NCBI GenBank assembly: GCA_022393335.1
Contig: JAJEKB010018794.1
Span: forward strand, 1-64,000
DNA length: 64,000 nt
DNA from: Macrotrachela quadricornifera
Lineage: Eukaryota > Rotifera > Eurotatoria > Philodinida > Philodinidae
Direction of reading: 5' to 3'
Position numbers and translations under genes: made by a program. Below the pieces are notes generated by a model. The model saw nothing but the letters and a program-made list of their open reading frames with translations, searched no databases and had not been told where the DNA came from. Shown here in pieces: positions 38,301 through 48,794 of this stretch. Each line of letters begins with the position of its first letter. Position 1 is the first letter of the stretch.

Positions 38301-41300
38301 TAAATAAATAGAATAGAATAATAAAATAAAAATAATAATCTAATTTTATTCTTACAAGTGAATGTAAAATACTCGATGAAAGTATAGGAATATCAGTTAA
38401 TTTACTTAATAGATCAATACATTCATGTATATATCGATCAGTTGCAGTTTCAAACTAGAATAAATATGAGATGAATAAAGATTAAAATTTGAATATAATA
38501 TTTTATACATCATGTAAATCAGTAGTTTCTTCTAAATTTTCTGCTATTTTTTGTCCCATATGAATTTTTTGTAATAGTTCTTGACTTAATGGACGTAATA
38601 CTTGTGAATATCTAATTGAATAAGAAAATTTTTTATTTAATTAATATAAATAAATTTTACTTTTCAAATGAATTTTCTTTATTCATTATTCGAATTTCAT
38701 CTTTTGTTTTTATATATTCAATAAATATTGACCAAATATCCAAACATGCATAAAATCCATCTTGTGTTTTCTATTGAAAAAATAAATATTTTTTATTTTT
38801 TTGTAAAGAATTTTTTTTTTTACTTGTTGAAGAGTAAATTTATAAAGACCACTTAATAATTCAAACATTGGAAAATGTTCAATTGATTCACATCGTTTTA
38901 AATGTAAATTAAAAACTGAACGTAATATTTCTGTTATTTTATTAAGGATTATTATTGATAAATTTTCATTTATAATTAATATTAATTGTATAACATGACG
39001 AAGTGATGAATGAAGAATTGGATCATATTGTCTTGGAATATGTTGTTTAAGTATTAATTCATGAATACAATTTAAAGCATCTATTGACCATGTTGATGAT
39101 GCATAATGAAATAAATCATCAATTAATTCTAATGGTAATGGAAGAATTGAAAGACGATTTATAAGACGATCCAAACATATTAATGTTTGTTGTTTTATTA
39201 ATAATGGATCTAAATTTAATTTTAAAATATGATCAGAATTCATACAGCGTGTTAAGAATTTTTACAATATATCTCAAAGTATATTCTTTATTGTAATGTT
39301 TTTTTTTTGAAAGTATTGATAAGGGAACATTCTCAAGTGTTATATCACTTTTCACATGAGATTACTACTGTTCGATCTTTCTACATAATGATTGTAGGAT
39401 CACTGGACAGCTGAATGACGGAATTTTGAACTGAAATTCTGTGTACGGCTGGATCCTAAAGTTAATAGACATTCTTTAAATTTTAAGTCGGAACCAGCGC
39501 ATTCTTATTAAGGTATTCACATTTTAGAGAAATACTTGTTCTCGATTGTATTTCACATCAAAGACATTTTCATGATAAGTTCGTATCACATTAAGTATAA
39601 GTTGATTCTGATTCGAACTTTGAGAAGTTTCTAGTGACCAGAAGGTCTAATGATGGACAAAAATTTTAGCTCAAAATTCCATCATATAGCCGTTCAAAGA
39701 ATCTAGTCATATGTCAAAAATTACATAAAATGATCATAATTCAGTAAGGGAAGACCGAAAAACCAAATCTAAATAAACGTTTCACTACGCACTAAGAACA
39801 ATCGGATGACGATAGTTTCATGCGAAAAGTGATTTGACAGTTAAGAATGTTTAGACAGGGACGGCGCGAGCGGGGGGGGGGATAGGGGGGTTACCCCCCC
39901 CCTGCTCTGGAAAATTTTGATTAAAGCTTTCTCCGAAATTGAAAATTTTGATAGTGTCAATTTTCTCCAAATTTGCAGGATCATTAAGTGATTTTCTCCG
40001 ATGTTGGAGACTACACTAGGCAATATTCTCCGATTTCGGAGAATCACAGTAGACAATTTTCTCCGATGCTGGAGACTACACTAGGCAATATTCTCCGATT
40101 TCGGAGACTACACTAGGCAATATTCTCCGACTTCGGAGAATTACAGTGGACAATTTTCTCCATTTTTGGAGAACTGTATTAAATAATTTTCTCCGGTTTC
40201 CCAGCATTACAGTAGACAATCTTCTCAAAATTTGCATGTTAACTATGTGATTTTCTCCGATGTTGGAGGATCACACTAAACAAAATTNNNNNNNNNNAAT
40301 TTTGGAGAACCACAATAGATACTTCTCTCCAATTTTGGAGAACTTTATTAAATAATTTTCTCCGATTTCGCAGCATTACAGTAGACAATCTTCTCAAAAT
40401 TTGCATGATAACTATGTGATTTTCTCCGATGTTGGAGGACCACACTAAACAAAATTCTCCGATTTTGGAGAATCACAGTAGACAATTTTATCCATTTTTG
40501 GAGAACTTTACTAAATAATTTTCTTCGATTTCCAAGCATTACAGTAGACAATCTTCTCGAAATTTGCATAATAATTATGTGATTTTCTTCGGTGTCGGAG
40601 AACCACACTAAGCAAATTTCCCCGATTTCGGAGAAGTGTAGCAGACAATTTTCTTCAATTTTGAAGAACTTATAGTAGACAATTTTCTCCGATTTCGGAG
40701 AACTACAGTAGATAAATTATCCTAAATTTGGCAAAAATCTAAACCTAACGAAATCTATTCTGCTTATTTTTTCGATCCTTGAGATTTCAGCGAGAAATTA
40801 GTGTTATAACTAAATGCGTCTATCATCAAAAGTTATATAATACGTGAATCTTGATTATAAGTGTATAAATGTTTCTTTCTCGTATCTACAACAATGCGAA
40901 ACTATATGATTGGCAGATAACTAATGCAAAAAGGATATTCCTCAAGAATATTCAATATTCTAAAGGGACTAAATGATGTTTTATTGTTGCCGTGATTACC
41001 GAATAGGAGCGCTGCAACTGGATAAATTTGTGCTTAGCAAAAACTGAGCGAAGAATAAAAATTTTAAAACGATTAGATTTTTTTGGAAATCTTAGTGTAG
41101 TATTGCGTGAAGTGGGCTCATAGTAGTCTAAAGGATGTCGTAAAGTCGGCTTCGAAAAGAATGCGATGACATAAAATAAAACCTTATAGTCTTCCTCCAA
41201 ATTTAAGCAGTGAGAGCTTTTTTCTCCGGTTTTGGCCTTTTTTATTGGTGGCTCCGATTTTTGGGGTATCCCCCCCCCCCCTGCTCTGACCTCTTCGCGC

Positions 41301-41974
41301 CGTCCCTGTGTTTAGATAAGGTAAATACCTTTTAATTGATTATTATCCTTTTTGAATAAGACATGAATAATTTGAACAATATGTGGTACATGTTGATTAA
41401 ATATAATTTTTAATTGATTACATCGTTTTATTGTACAATCTTCATTTAATTGACCAAGTTCTTCGATTGTTGTTGTTAAAAGTAATAAACCTAAGATTGG
41501 TTGTGTATCGATTAACTATAAATAAAAAATAAAAGAAAAATAAATTTTTTTTTTGTAAGTATTAAAAATAAACCCTGACCTTACGTGATAACAAGTTTGA
41601 AAATATTCATCTATTGACCATTGATTATCACAACGAACAATTTGTACAATAAGTAAACATAATTTTGAACGAACATAAACAGGTATTGAATCAAATAAAT
41701 GTAGAAATATCCATAAAAGTATCTGACGAATTTGTTGTTGATCACCATAACGATGACGAATTGAATGTTCAAGTACTTGAAGTAAAAAATAGATTAATAA
41801 TGGTGACATTACAATTGTTTGATCTTGTTGTTGCTGTTGTAATGTTGTTAATGCTATATGCCAAGAATTTCGATCAATTAAAAATCTATTTAATTGTTCA
41901 TGTAAATGTTGCTTATGAACAAGATCCGTACGTGGATCATAATAATCTACTAGAGCTTTCGTTAAATCGTTCAT
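35304..41974 (-). CDS. XPO6: exportin-6 (importin-beta family nuclear export receptor)
   Basis: Exportin-6 carries actin-profilin out of the nucleus with RanGTP. Exons read on the minus strand: 41585-41974 (MNDLTKALVDYYDP start), 41329-41515, 38824-39209, 38661-38770, 38509-38611, 38356-38454, 38230-38299, 37993-38167, about 37838-37925, several more between about 37460 and 35900, then 35559-35898 and 35304-35381. The N-terminal YVRSKLCLLIVQIVR and GLLLLTTTIEELG, the central LNCIHEL and HLKRCESIEHFPMFELL, and the C-terminal RSHELCRDDI and DLPSFTQNLNDFIHDYR all align by eye with animal exportin-6. Junctions that I checked keep frame. Intron 2 (39210-41328) is about 2.1 kb because a hAT-like element lies in it. 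The product is alpha-helical HEAT-repeat sequence, cytosol/nucleus. MMADHC lies 213 bp upstream on the same strand. Confidence 0.9.
39930..40730. repeat. hairpin minisatellite inside the hAT element
   Basis: Some 20 units of about 36 bp, each containing a short palindrome such as TTCTCCGATTTCGGAGAA followed by a variable spacer (CTACACTAGGCAATA or CACAGTAGACAATTT). A longer period of about 170-180 bp is superimposed: a segment beginning near CAGTAGACAATCTTCTC and containing ATGTGATTTTCTCCG recurs near 40213, 40391 and 40559. Ten N bases (40288-40297) interrupt it. Confidence 0.85.
40288..40297. other. assembly gap (10 N)
   Basis: Ten ambiguous bases inside the higher-order repeat. Probably a scaffold join in a repeat, so the true array length is unknown. 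Confidence 0.95.
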
Positions 41975-42186
41975 TAAATCTATAAATTGAAATAAAGAGA
42001 CAAAAAAGAAAAATGATATTCTTAGTTTTTTTTTATATTTTATTTATATTTAATGAATAAGTAATAATATATAATATACATTTATAAATATTTCCCATAT
42101 GCTCTTTTTTTTTCTACCTATACGAATAAATCACAGGGAAACATAAATGGATAATGTCTTTTAAATAATGCAAAGTATATTTTAGT

Positions 42187-43299
42187 TTAATTGACTGTAG
42201 GCAAAACGGAATCCATGGCATTTGTATTTTCTGTTGCATCATTGAATGATTGATCTTTTACCGGTGCAACAACAAATTCTTTAAGAAGATGTTGAACATT
42301 TGGATCACTCTTTAATGCACTGGTAAATACACATCCAATGAATACATGTGTACCTAAAATACAAAAAAAAAATTAGATTATTTTATATTCATAAAAATAA
42401 ATTTATTATATTTTTTCCTAACCATGTTGTAAATGTTCAACAACACGACAACATCCCAAATCAACAATATTAATACCAAAATAACGAAAACGTTCATCAG
42501 TTTCAAATAATGTATCAGCTGTATGTGGACCATAATAAGGACGTCCACAAGATGGATCAACAAAATCAGCCCAATATTGTTTTGCATTTAAATAAGCACA
42601 CATTTCATGTGCTAATTTTATAAATTGATCTGTTAATTCATTTCGTTCTTCTTCAACTTTAGGTGACCATGTTGACATATCAGAATTTGTTTTTAATATA
42701 ATTGTTATAGCTGTTAATGGTTGTAATAAAACATTATAATTTAAAAATAATCGATGTAATTCATAACGTAATAATGCTGGACAATCATATGCACGAATTT
42801 CTAAATTATCATTATTGATTAAATTAGAAAGAAATTCGGTTTTATTTGTTGGTGATGATAATACCATATGTGTACCCATTAATTGTGTTATTGAATCTTT
42901 TTGATGATCAACTGGTAAAGTCATTGTTAATATATCATCTAAAATAAGTTTACCATCAATACCATAACGATTGGGATCAAGTTTTGGTACTGGTTGATTA
43001 GAAAGAGATTTTTTTTTACAATCTGGTCCAATACGTCCTGGTAAAGGAAAACGTGGATTAGGTTCTTTTAGTGATGCATATGTTGTATCGACAACTAATG
43101 GTGGAATATATATATTTTGTTTTGCTGTTAAATTTGATGCATCTAATTGATCAACAAGATCTAATAAAGCTCGAAGTCTTTTACGTCCAACAGTAATTGT
43201 TTTTAAATCAAATGAATTTGGTTTAAATGATGATAACCGACGTGTAGGTGAAAGTAAAAATAACGATTGAGGACGAATATGCGCAAGAAAACGGTCCAT
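42187..43299 (-). CDS. MMADHC: cobalamin trafficking protein MMADHC (cblD), mitochondrial/cytosolic
   Basis: MMADHC directs processed vitamin B12 to methionine synthase in the cytosol or to methylmalonyl-CoA mutase in mitochondria. Model: complement(join(42187..42353, 42423..43299)), one 69-nt intron, 347 aa. Family marks in order: YDCPALLRYELHRLF, SDMSTWSPKVEEERNEL, YWADFVDPSCGRPYYGP, TLFETDERFRYFGINIVDLG, CCRVVEHLQHGTHVFIGCVF. The N-terminus (HIRPQSLFLLSPTRRLSSFK) is Arg/Ser/Leu-rich without acids, suiting a mitochondrial targeting peptide. The C-terminal tail after the last conserved block is about 45 residues, longer and unlike vertebrates. The start at 43299 is the first ATG of the frame; a divergent GH3 gene starts 235 bp away, so the two may share a promoter region. 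Confidence 0.93.
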
Positions 43300-43533
43300 T
43301 ATAATCTAAAAATTGACAAAGTTTATAATTTGATTCGTTCGTGTTTTTATTCTCATCAAGGCTGATGGATCATGCGCTTGTTATATGAGTCATGATATTA
43401 TTTTTCTCCTCCTTCTTCTTGCTTTACTAGACTAGCTACCATAACATTCGTCCTTTGCTTGTTCTCTTTCCTCCTTTCTGTTTCTATCAATAGAGTATTC
43501 TATTGTGGTGTCTACTAGGAGTCGCACGTGATC
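43300..43533. promoter_or_regulatory. divergent promoter region MMADHC / GH3
   Basis: A 234-bp gap between two start codons on opposite strands. It has a pyrimidine-rich tract (about 43403-43420, CTCCTCCTTCTTCTTGC). I see no definite TATA box; that both promoters lie here is inferred from geometry. Confidence 0.4.
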
Positions 43534-45807
43534 ATGGCTTTATTTTTTATATTTGTATTTGTATTGTTCATAGGAATAATAAAAGAATGTAAAGGAAGAG
43601 ATGAAGAATATTTTCCTTTTCGAAATATTTCACTTGATTGGTCAGTACGTGTTGATGATCTTATATCACGTCTTACTCCTCATGAAATTATTGATCAAAT
43701 GGCATATGGAGGTGGATGGAATGATGGTGTTACACCTCCTATACCTCGATTAAATATTCTACCATATTCATGGGGTACTGAATGTTTACGAGGAGATGTA
43801 AGTGAAAATTCAACTGGTTTTCCACAAGCAATTAATCTTGCATCAACATGGAATAAACAATTAGTAAAAGCTGTAGCAAATGCAACAGCTTATGAAGTTC
43901 ATGCACATTATAATCGTTATAGTAAAGAAGGTATATATGGTGTACATCGTGGTTTAAGTTGTTTTTCACCAGTAATTAATATAATGCGACATCCATTATG
44001 GGGACGAAATCAAGAAACTTATGGTGAATGTCCTTATCTATCAGGAATGTTTGCTATTTATTTTGTTCATGGTCTTCAAGGATCATCATCTGCACGTTAT
44101 CTTAATACAAATGCTGGTTGTAAACATTTTGATGTACATAACGGACCAGAAAATGTTCCTGTATCACGTTTTTCATTTAATGTTCAAATATCAGAATTTG
44201 ATTGGCGTTCAACATTTCTTCCAGCTTTTCATGCTTGTATAAATGCTGGTAGTTACGGTATAATGTGTTCATATACTTCTATAAATGGAATTCCATCATG
44301 TGCAAATAATCATCTTTTAACTGATATACTTCGAAGAGGAATGAATTTTACTGGTTATGTTATTTCAGATGACGATGCTTTAGCATTTATAAATACTGGA
44401 CATCATTATGTTAATACAAGTGAAGAAGCTGCAATTGTAGCATTAAAAGCTGGTGTTAATTTAGAATTAGCTGATTCACCTGGAGCAACAATGTTTGAAT
44501 TATTACATCAAGCATATAATGAAGGAAAAATAAATAATCAAACATTAATTGAACGTATTAAACCATTAATATATACAAGAATGCGTCTTGGAGAATTTGA
44601 TCCAATTGAAATGAATGATTATAATCAAATATCATTGGATATTATACAATCTGATGTACATAGAAATTTAGCACGACAAACAACACTTCAATCATTTATT
44701 TTACTTAAAAATCAAGAAAATTTTTTACCAATTCATAATCCTAAAATATATTCAAATGTACTTTTTCTTGGGCCAATGTCAAATAATCCTGTACAACAAT
44801 ATGGTGATTATTCACCTATTGTTGATCCTTATTATGTAACAACACCATTGAGTTCTTTACAAGATTGTTTTTTAAAAACATATTATAATGAAGCATGTTT
44901 AGATGGAACATTATGTTTAAAATATAATCAAACAGATATAATAAATTATTTAAGAAATAATTTATTTGATTTAATTATACTTTCATTAGGTACTGGACAA
45001 GATATTGAAAGTGAAGGAAATGATCGTGTATCAATGAATTTACCAAATTATCAATCACAATTACTTGAAGATGTTCTTAATACAATAAATCCAAATAAAA
45101 CAAAAATTCTTCTTTTAATTATATCTGGTTCACCATTAGATATTCAATTAGCACAACAATCAAATTCTATTGAAGCTATATTACAATTAGGTTTTGGTGC
45201 ACAAGAATTAGGTGAAGCACTTAAAATGGCTATTATGGAAAATGGTATTTCAAAATTTGGTCGATTACCTTATACATGGCCAAAAAAATTAAGTGATTTA
45301 CCTGGTGATATAACACAATATGATATGACAAGTGGTTTTACATACCGTTATTCAAATGTTGAACCACTTTATCCATTTGGTTTTGGTTTATCCTATTCAA
45401 ATTTTTCTTATTATGATCTTAGTTTTAATGCAACAAATATAAAAGCTGGTGAGAGTTTAACAATTTATTTTAATATTAAAAATATAGGTGAAAGAATATC
45501 AGATGAAATTGTTCAAATTTATTTAAGTATTCATTTAAAAAATACCTCTTTAGCAAATGTATCACGTGCACAATTAGTAGATTTTGAACGTTTATCAAAT
45601 ATTAATCCATTGGAAATTGTTCTTTATCAAGCTATAATAAAACCAGAACAAATGGCTGTTTATATTGATGGAAAAGGTTTTATTATTGTTCCAGCAACAT
45701 TGGAATTTAAAATTGGAAGTTTTATTCAACCATATTTATCAGGAAATGTAGTCATTGATGGTCCAGATTATTATGTTGGGCAATATATTTCATATGCAAG
45801 TTTGTGA
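43534..45807 (+). CDS. glycoside hydrolase family 3, beta-xylosidase-like, secreted
   Basis: GH3 enzymes release terminal sugars such as xylose or glucose from plant polysaccharides. Single uninterrupted frame of 757 aa; I choose the ATG at 43534 rather than the upstream GTG at 43528 because a signal peptide (ALFFIFVFVLFIGII) follows directly. Motifs: DLISRLTPHEIIDQM, YSWGTECLRGDV, GFPQAINLASTW, FSPVINIMRHPLWGRNQETYG, the KHF motif in NAGCKHFDVHNGP, and the nucleophile region GYVISDDDAL (Asp279). A second domain (about 390-610) includes LGTGQDIESEGNDR; a fibronectin-III-like C-terminal domain follows FGFGLSYSNF. Organisation fits the plant/microbial xylosidase branch. No introns, unlike most neighbours, which fits horizontal acquisition, common in bdelloids for plant-cell-wall enzymes, or intron loss. 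The substrate is inferred. Confidence 0.93.
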   Translation: MALFFIFVFVLFIGIIKECKGRDEEYFPFRNISLDWSVRVDDLISRLTPHEIIDQMAYGGGWNDGVTPPIPRLNILPYSWGTECLRGDVSENSTGFPQAINLASTWNKQLVKAVANATAYEVHAHYNRYSKEGIYGVHRGLSCFSPVINIMRHPLWGRNQETYGECPYLSGMFAIYFVHGLQGSSSARYLNTNAGCKHFDVHNGPENVPVSRFSFNVQISEFDWRSTFLPAFHACINAGSYGIMCSYTSINGIPSCANNHLLTDILRRGMNFTGYVISDDDALAFINTGHHYVNTSEEAAIVALKAGVNLELADSPGATMFELLHQAYNEGKINNQTLIERIKPLIYTRMRLGEFDPIEMNDYNQISLDIIQSDVHRNLARQTTLQSFILLKNQENFLPIHNPKIYSNVLFLGPMSNNPVQQYGDYSPIVDPYYVTTPLSSLQDCFLKTYYNEACLDGTLCLKYNQTDIINYLRNNLFDLIILSLGTGQDIESEGNDRVSMNLPNYQSQLLEDVLNTINPNKTKILLLIISGSPLDIQLAQQSNSIEAILQLGFGAQELGEALKMAIMENGISKFGRLPYTWPKKLSDLPGDITQYDMTSGFTYRYSNVEPLYPFGFGLSYSNFSYYDLSFNATNIKAGESLTIYFNIKNIGERISDEIVQIYLSIHLKNTSLANVSRAQLVDFERLSNINPLEIVLYQAIIKPEQMAVYIDGKGFIIVPATLEFKIGSFIQPYLSGNVVIDGPDYYVGQYISYASL

Positions 45808-46137
45808 AATATAACAGTGCAATAAAAACAATTTATGTGATTTTTTTTTGTTCATTGCCCGATGGTATTTTTTTATTTGTATACACATTTTTTTTAAAGA
45901 CATAACAAAATTTCTATGAAAACAAACCTCAAATTTCTCGATTTTTCCGAAAGTGAATAGGAAACAAGAAGACTAATAGGAAGTATATATCACTGTAAAA
46001 TTCAAGAATGGGCCTAAGTAATGAATAATAAGAAAACGAAAGAGTTAATAGAAAAAAAAAAGAAAAGAAAAACAACAAACCACGTTATCTTCTCATGTCC
46101 ATTTATCAACAAAAAAAACTAACAAAAAAAAAAATTT
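45808..46137. other. short 3'-3' intergenic gap
   Basis: Poly-A/poly-T rich, between convergent GH3 and LMAN2 stops. It would hold both polyadenylation regions; nothing else is seen. Confidence 0.45.
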
Positions 46138-47470
46138 TTAATAGAATCGTGTACGTTGATATTGTCGTTTGTTCATATAATAATATGCTCCAATACCAAC
46201 ACCCACACAAACAATAATCAAGAAAATAATAAGAAAAAATATTTTAAATGCTGACCAGCCTGATCCTTTTGCATCATCAACATGTGGTCGTTCAGGTTCA
46301 GCGGTTGGAGCATTTGGTATTATATAACGACGATCTTCTGTACGTCGTTGTTCATTCGAATCTAACTGATATGTATGCACCGATATAATATCATGATTGT
46401 CACTTAAATCACCGGTAGCTGCTGAAAAACCAAAATAATAATGTGAAGGTAAACGAACATCATTTGCTGTAAAACATTCTTTCCAAACATTTTTTCCTTC
46501 AATATCAGTTGAAATAGTTAAACGATCATTCTGATATCGTATAGCAACAAGTGTATCTGTTTCTCGGCCACGAAATGGCGATTCACAACCTGCTATAACT
46601 GTATGAGTACCATCTCGATCATGATCATAATGAAGTGAACCATTATTTACCATAGCTGATATATAAGGATGAGCATGCTAAATAGTTTTATATTGATTTA
46701 TATTTATTAAACAAGTAATAAATACTTACATTATGAGGACCATTATGATTAGAATAAGTATCCATAAATATAGCTAATCCATGAAAATGATCTTCATAAC
46801 CAAAAACAGGACCTATAAAAAAAAAGGAAATGAATAAAATATTGATGAAAGAACAGTTATCAAATATTTTATGAATAATAGATTCTTTCATCGAAAACAA
46901 AAATTCGGAACAATATAGTTAAAACAATCATAAAAAAACAAATCAACGATTTTTTTTATAAAGATCTAATTTAATTTATAGACTACAACCATATTTCAAT
47001 CGAGGATTTACATGGATTATCAATAAATAAAAATATTTTTTTAATACTAACCGCCTAATTTTGGATCTTTGACATACCAAATAGCAAAACCATCTCCAAA
47101 TAATTCTTTTCCAGTACCGTGTACTTTAAAATGAACATGCATTTCCCAATCAGGATAAATAACAGGTATGGTATTCCATAAACCACCAGCTTTACTTTGT
47201 GAATCAGATGTTAAACGAACATATCGATCTGTAACTAATGTATTACCAGTTAAATGCCAATATGAATTAGCCGTAGAAAAAACTAAATAAATAAAAATAT
47301 TTTTATTTATATTAAAATAATAAAAATAAATCAAATATACCAGCTGGATATGGTCGATTAAGACTATGTTCACGAACTTCATAAGATCCTGTATTCGTAT
47401 CTTGTTCATATGTTAAATTAATACAAAAAAGAAGAACAAGAAGAAACGAAATGATTGAGATAGAATACAT
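46138..47470 (-). CDS. LMAN2: vesicular integral-membrane lectin VIP36 / LMAN2
   Basis: L-type lectin that binds high-mannose glycans on cargo in the early secretory pathway. Model: complement(join(46138..46677, 46730..46812, 47052..47282, 47341..47470)), 327 aa. Signal peptide ISIISFLLVLLFCINLTYEQ, then REHSLNRPYPA, WEMHVHFKVHGTGKELFGDG, carbohydrate-loop GYEDHFHGLAIFMDTYSN, YISAMVNNGSLHYDHDRDG, and YYFGFSAATGDLSDNHDI. A single membrane helix (about 292-316) precedes a short cytosolic tail ending RFY, the ER-exit signal type used by VIP36. It is convergent with the GH3 gene (330 bp between stops). Introns are 52 to 239 nt. Confidence 0.94.
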
Positions 47471-48794
47471 CTGAGGAAAAAATTCAATTTATTTGTTTCA
47501 ATTAAACTACTTTATAAAAAAAAAAAAAAAGAAAATATGGAAGGCTTAGAACAAACACAACACATACTTAATAAGTATGCATATTTGGAATGATTTGATT
47601 GGATAAAAAAATTGATTAATAATAATTATTATATAAAATATTTTAATATAAATATTTAAAAAAAATTACAAATGAATCATATACTTAATGAAAGACAAAA
47701 GAGAATAAATAAATATAAGTTAGTAATTAACGATAACTATCATACTTTATTTTGATTGGTTGAGAAAATATTCTAACCATAAATGAATGAAATGAAATTG
47801 CCTATATTTCATTTTGCGCAATAAATACTTCTAAATAAGAAGTCAAATCAATTCATTATATATTATATCAATTGACAATTGGAATACTTTTTTTATTGTT
47901 TTCGCTATCATATTTGTCTATTCTAAATTAATCTTGCGGTTTTATTCGTCGTATTACATTAAATTAACTCTTACGAAATTACATTCTCAATGACAATGTA
48001 AATTATATTTTTAACTTATTATTTTTTTCATTTTTTTTTAAAATTAGATATGATTATTGTTAATCATTATAAAATGACAAATTAAGAGTCAATTTTTTAC
48101 TTAAATAGATTTTAGAAAATATAATAGTTACAGTAGAAAATCTCGATTTTTTATTTTTTGAAAATAAAATTTTTCTTTAATTTCGTTTAGAGAGAGAGAG
48201 AGAAAAGATTAGTGTGTAATGATTTTGAAAATTAACTGAAAAAAAAACTTTTTTAATAGAAAAATAATTAATTTTTCTTTTAAATACAAATAAAAACTTT
48301 TGTTTTTTAGAGATATTAAAAATTTATTTTTTAGACTTCAATAAATGTTCAATCTATCAAATTTTATAATCTAAAAATTTTAGTTTTCAAATCGATTAAC
48401 CTAGATTTTGATTATTATTTCAATTTTTCCTTTTTTTAATAAGAAAAAAAAAAGAATTCTCTTACATAATAAAATATGTTTTATAGATTAATTAGATACA
48501 TAAATGAATATTTATATTAGTTAAAAAATATTATTCATTTATAGAATATTTTAGTCCAGTTGTTTCGATGTTCGCTTTTGTATAATATAAAATACATAAT
48601 GTTGTGGATCGAATCCCTCTATAGGAACTTTAATAAAAATGATTTTCTATGATGACAATCTATAGATGACGAGTTGGAATAGTAAGATTTATCTTACTTT
48701 GACACAAAAAACGAGGCATTTGTCTGAGAAAATCGAATATTCTTTTTTTTTGTTTATATATTTATAATTTTTATTTCTAGATTATTTATTGATA
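47471..48794. other. divergent non-coding gap LMAN2 / ICE1-like
   Basis: About 1.3 kb, very AT-rich, including a (GA)n run at about 48189-48202. Upstream regions of both genes lie here. The splice-acceptor-like TTTCTAG just before 48781 suggests a 5' UTR intron for the ICE1-like gene. Confidence 0.45.

Larger units (their letters stand above)
39856..41308. mobile_element. hAT-type non-autonomous element in exportin-6 intron 2
   Basis: The 1453-bp element has ends CAGGGACGGCGCGA (left) and its exact inverse (right), flanked by identical octamers TGTTTAGA at 39848-39855 and 41309-41316. Both ends have long G/C runs just inside the inverted repeat, which could form strong secondary structure. 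The centre is a minisatellite (39930-40730). No transposase is encoded; open frames at 39841-40608 merely read through the repeats. It lies wholly inside the intron and leaves splice sites intact. The near-perfect ends and target duplication suggest a recent insertion. Confidence 0.92.

Noticed and set aside
39841..40608. Minus-strand repetitive open frames reading NIGENHIVIMQI-type units
   Set aside because: They are read-through of the hairpin minisatellite inside the hAT element, interrupted by Ns and without splice or family support.
39930..40730. CRISPR-like array
   Set aside because: The regular palindromes and spacers look array-like, but the spacers repeat too, the setting is a eukaryotic intron, and the array is inside a transposon with hAT ends.
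41665..41985. Plus-strand 106-codon open frame
   Set aside because: Antisense of exportin-6 exon 1.
44021..44242. 73-codon open frame in another frame of the GH3 gene
   Set aside because: Shadow of the GH3 coding sequence.
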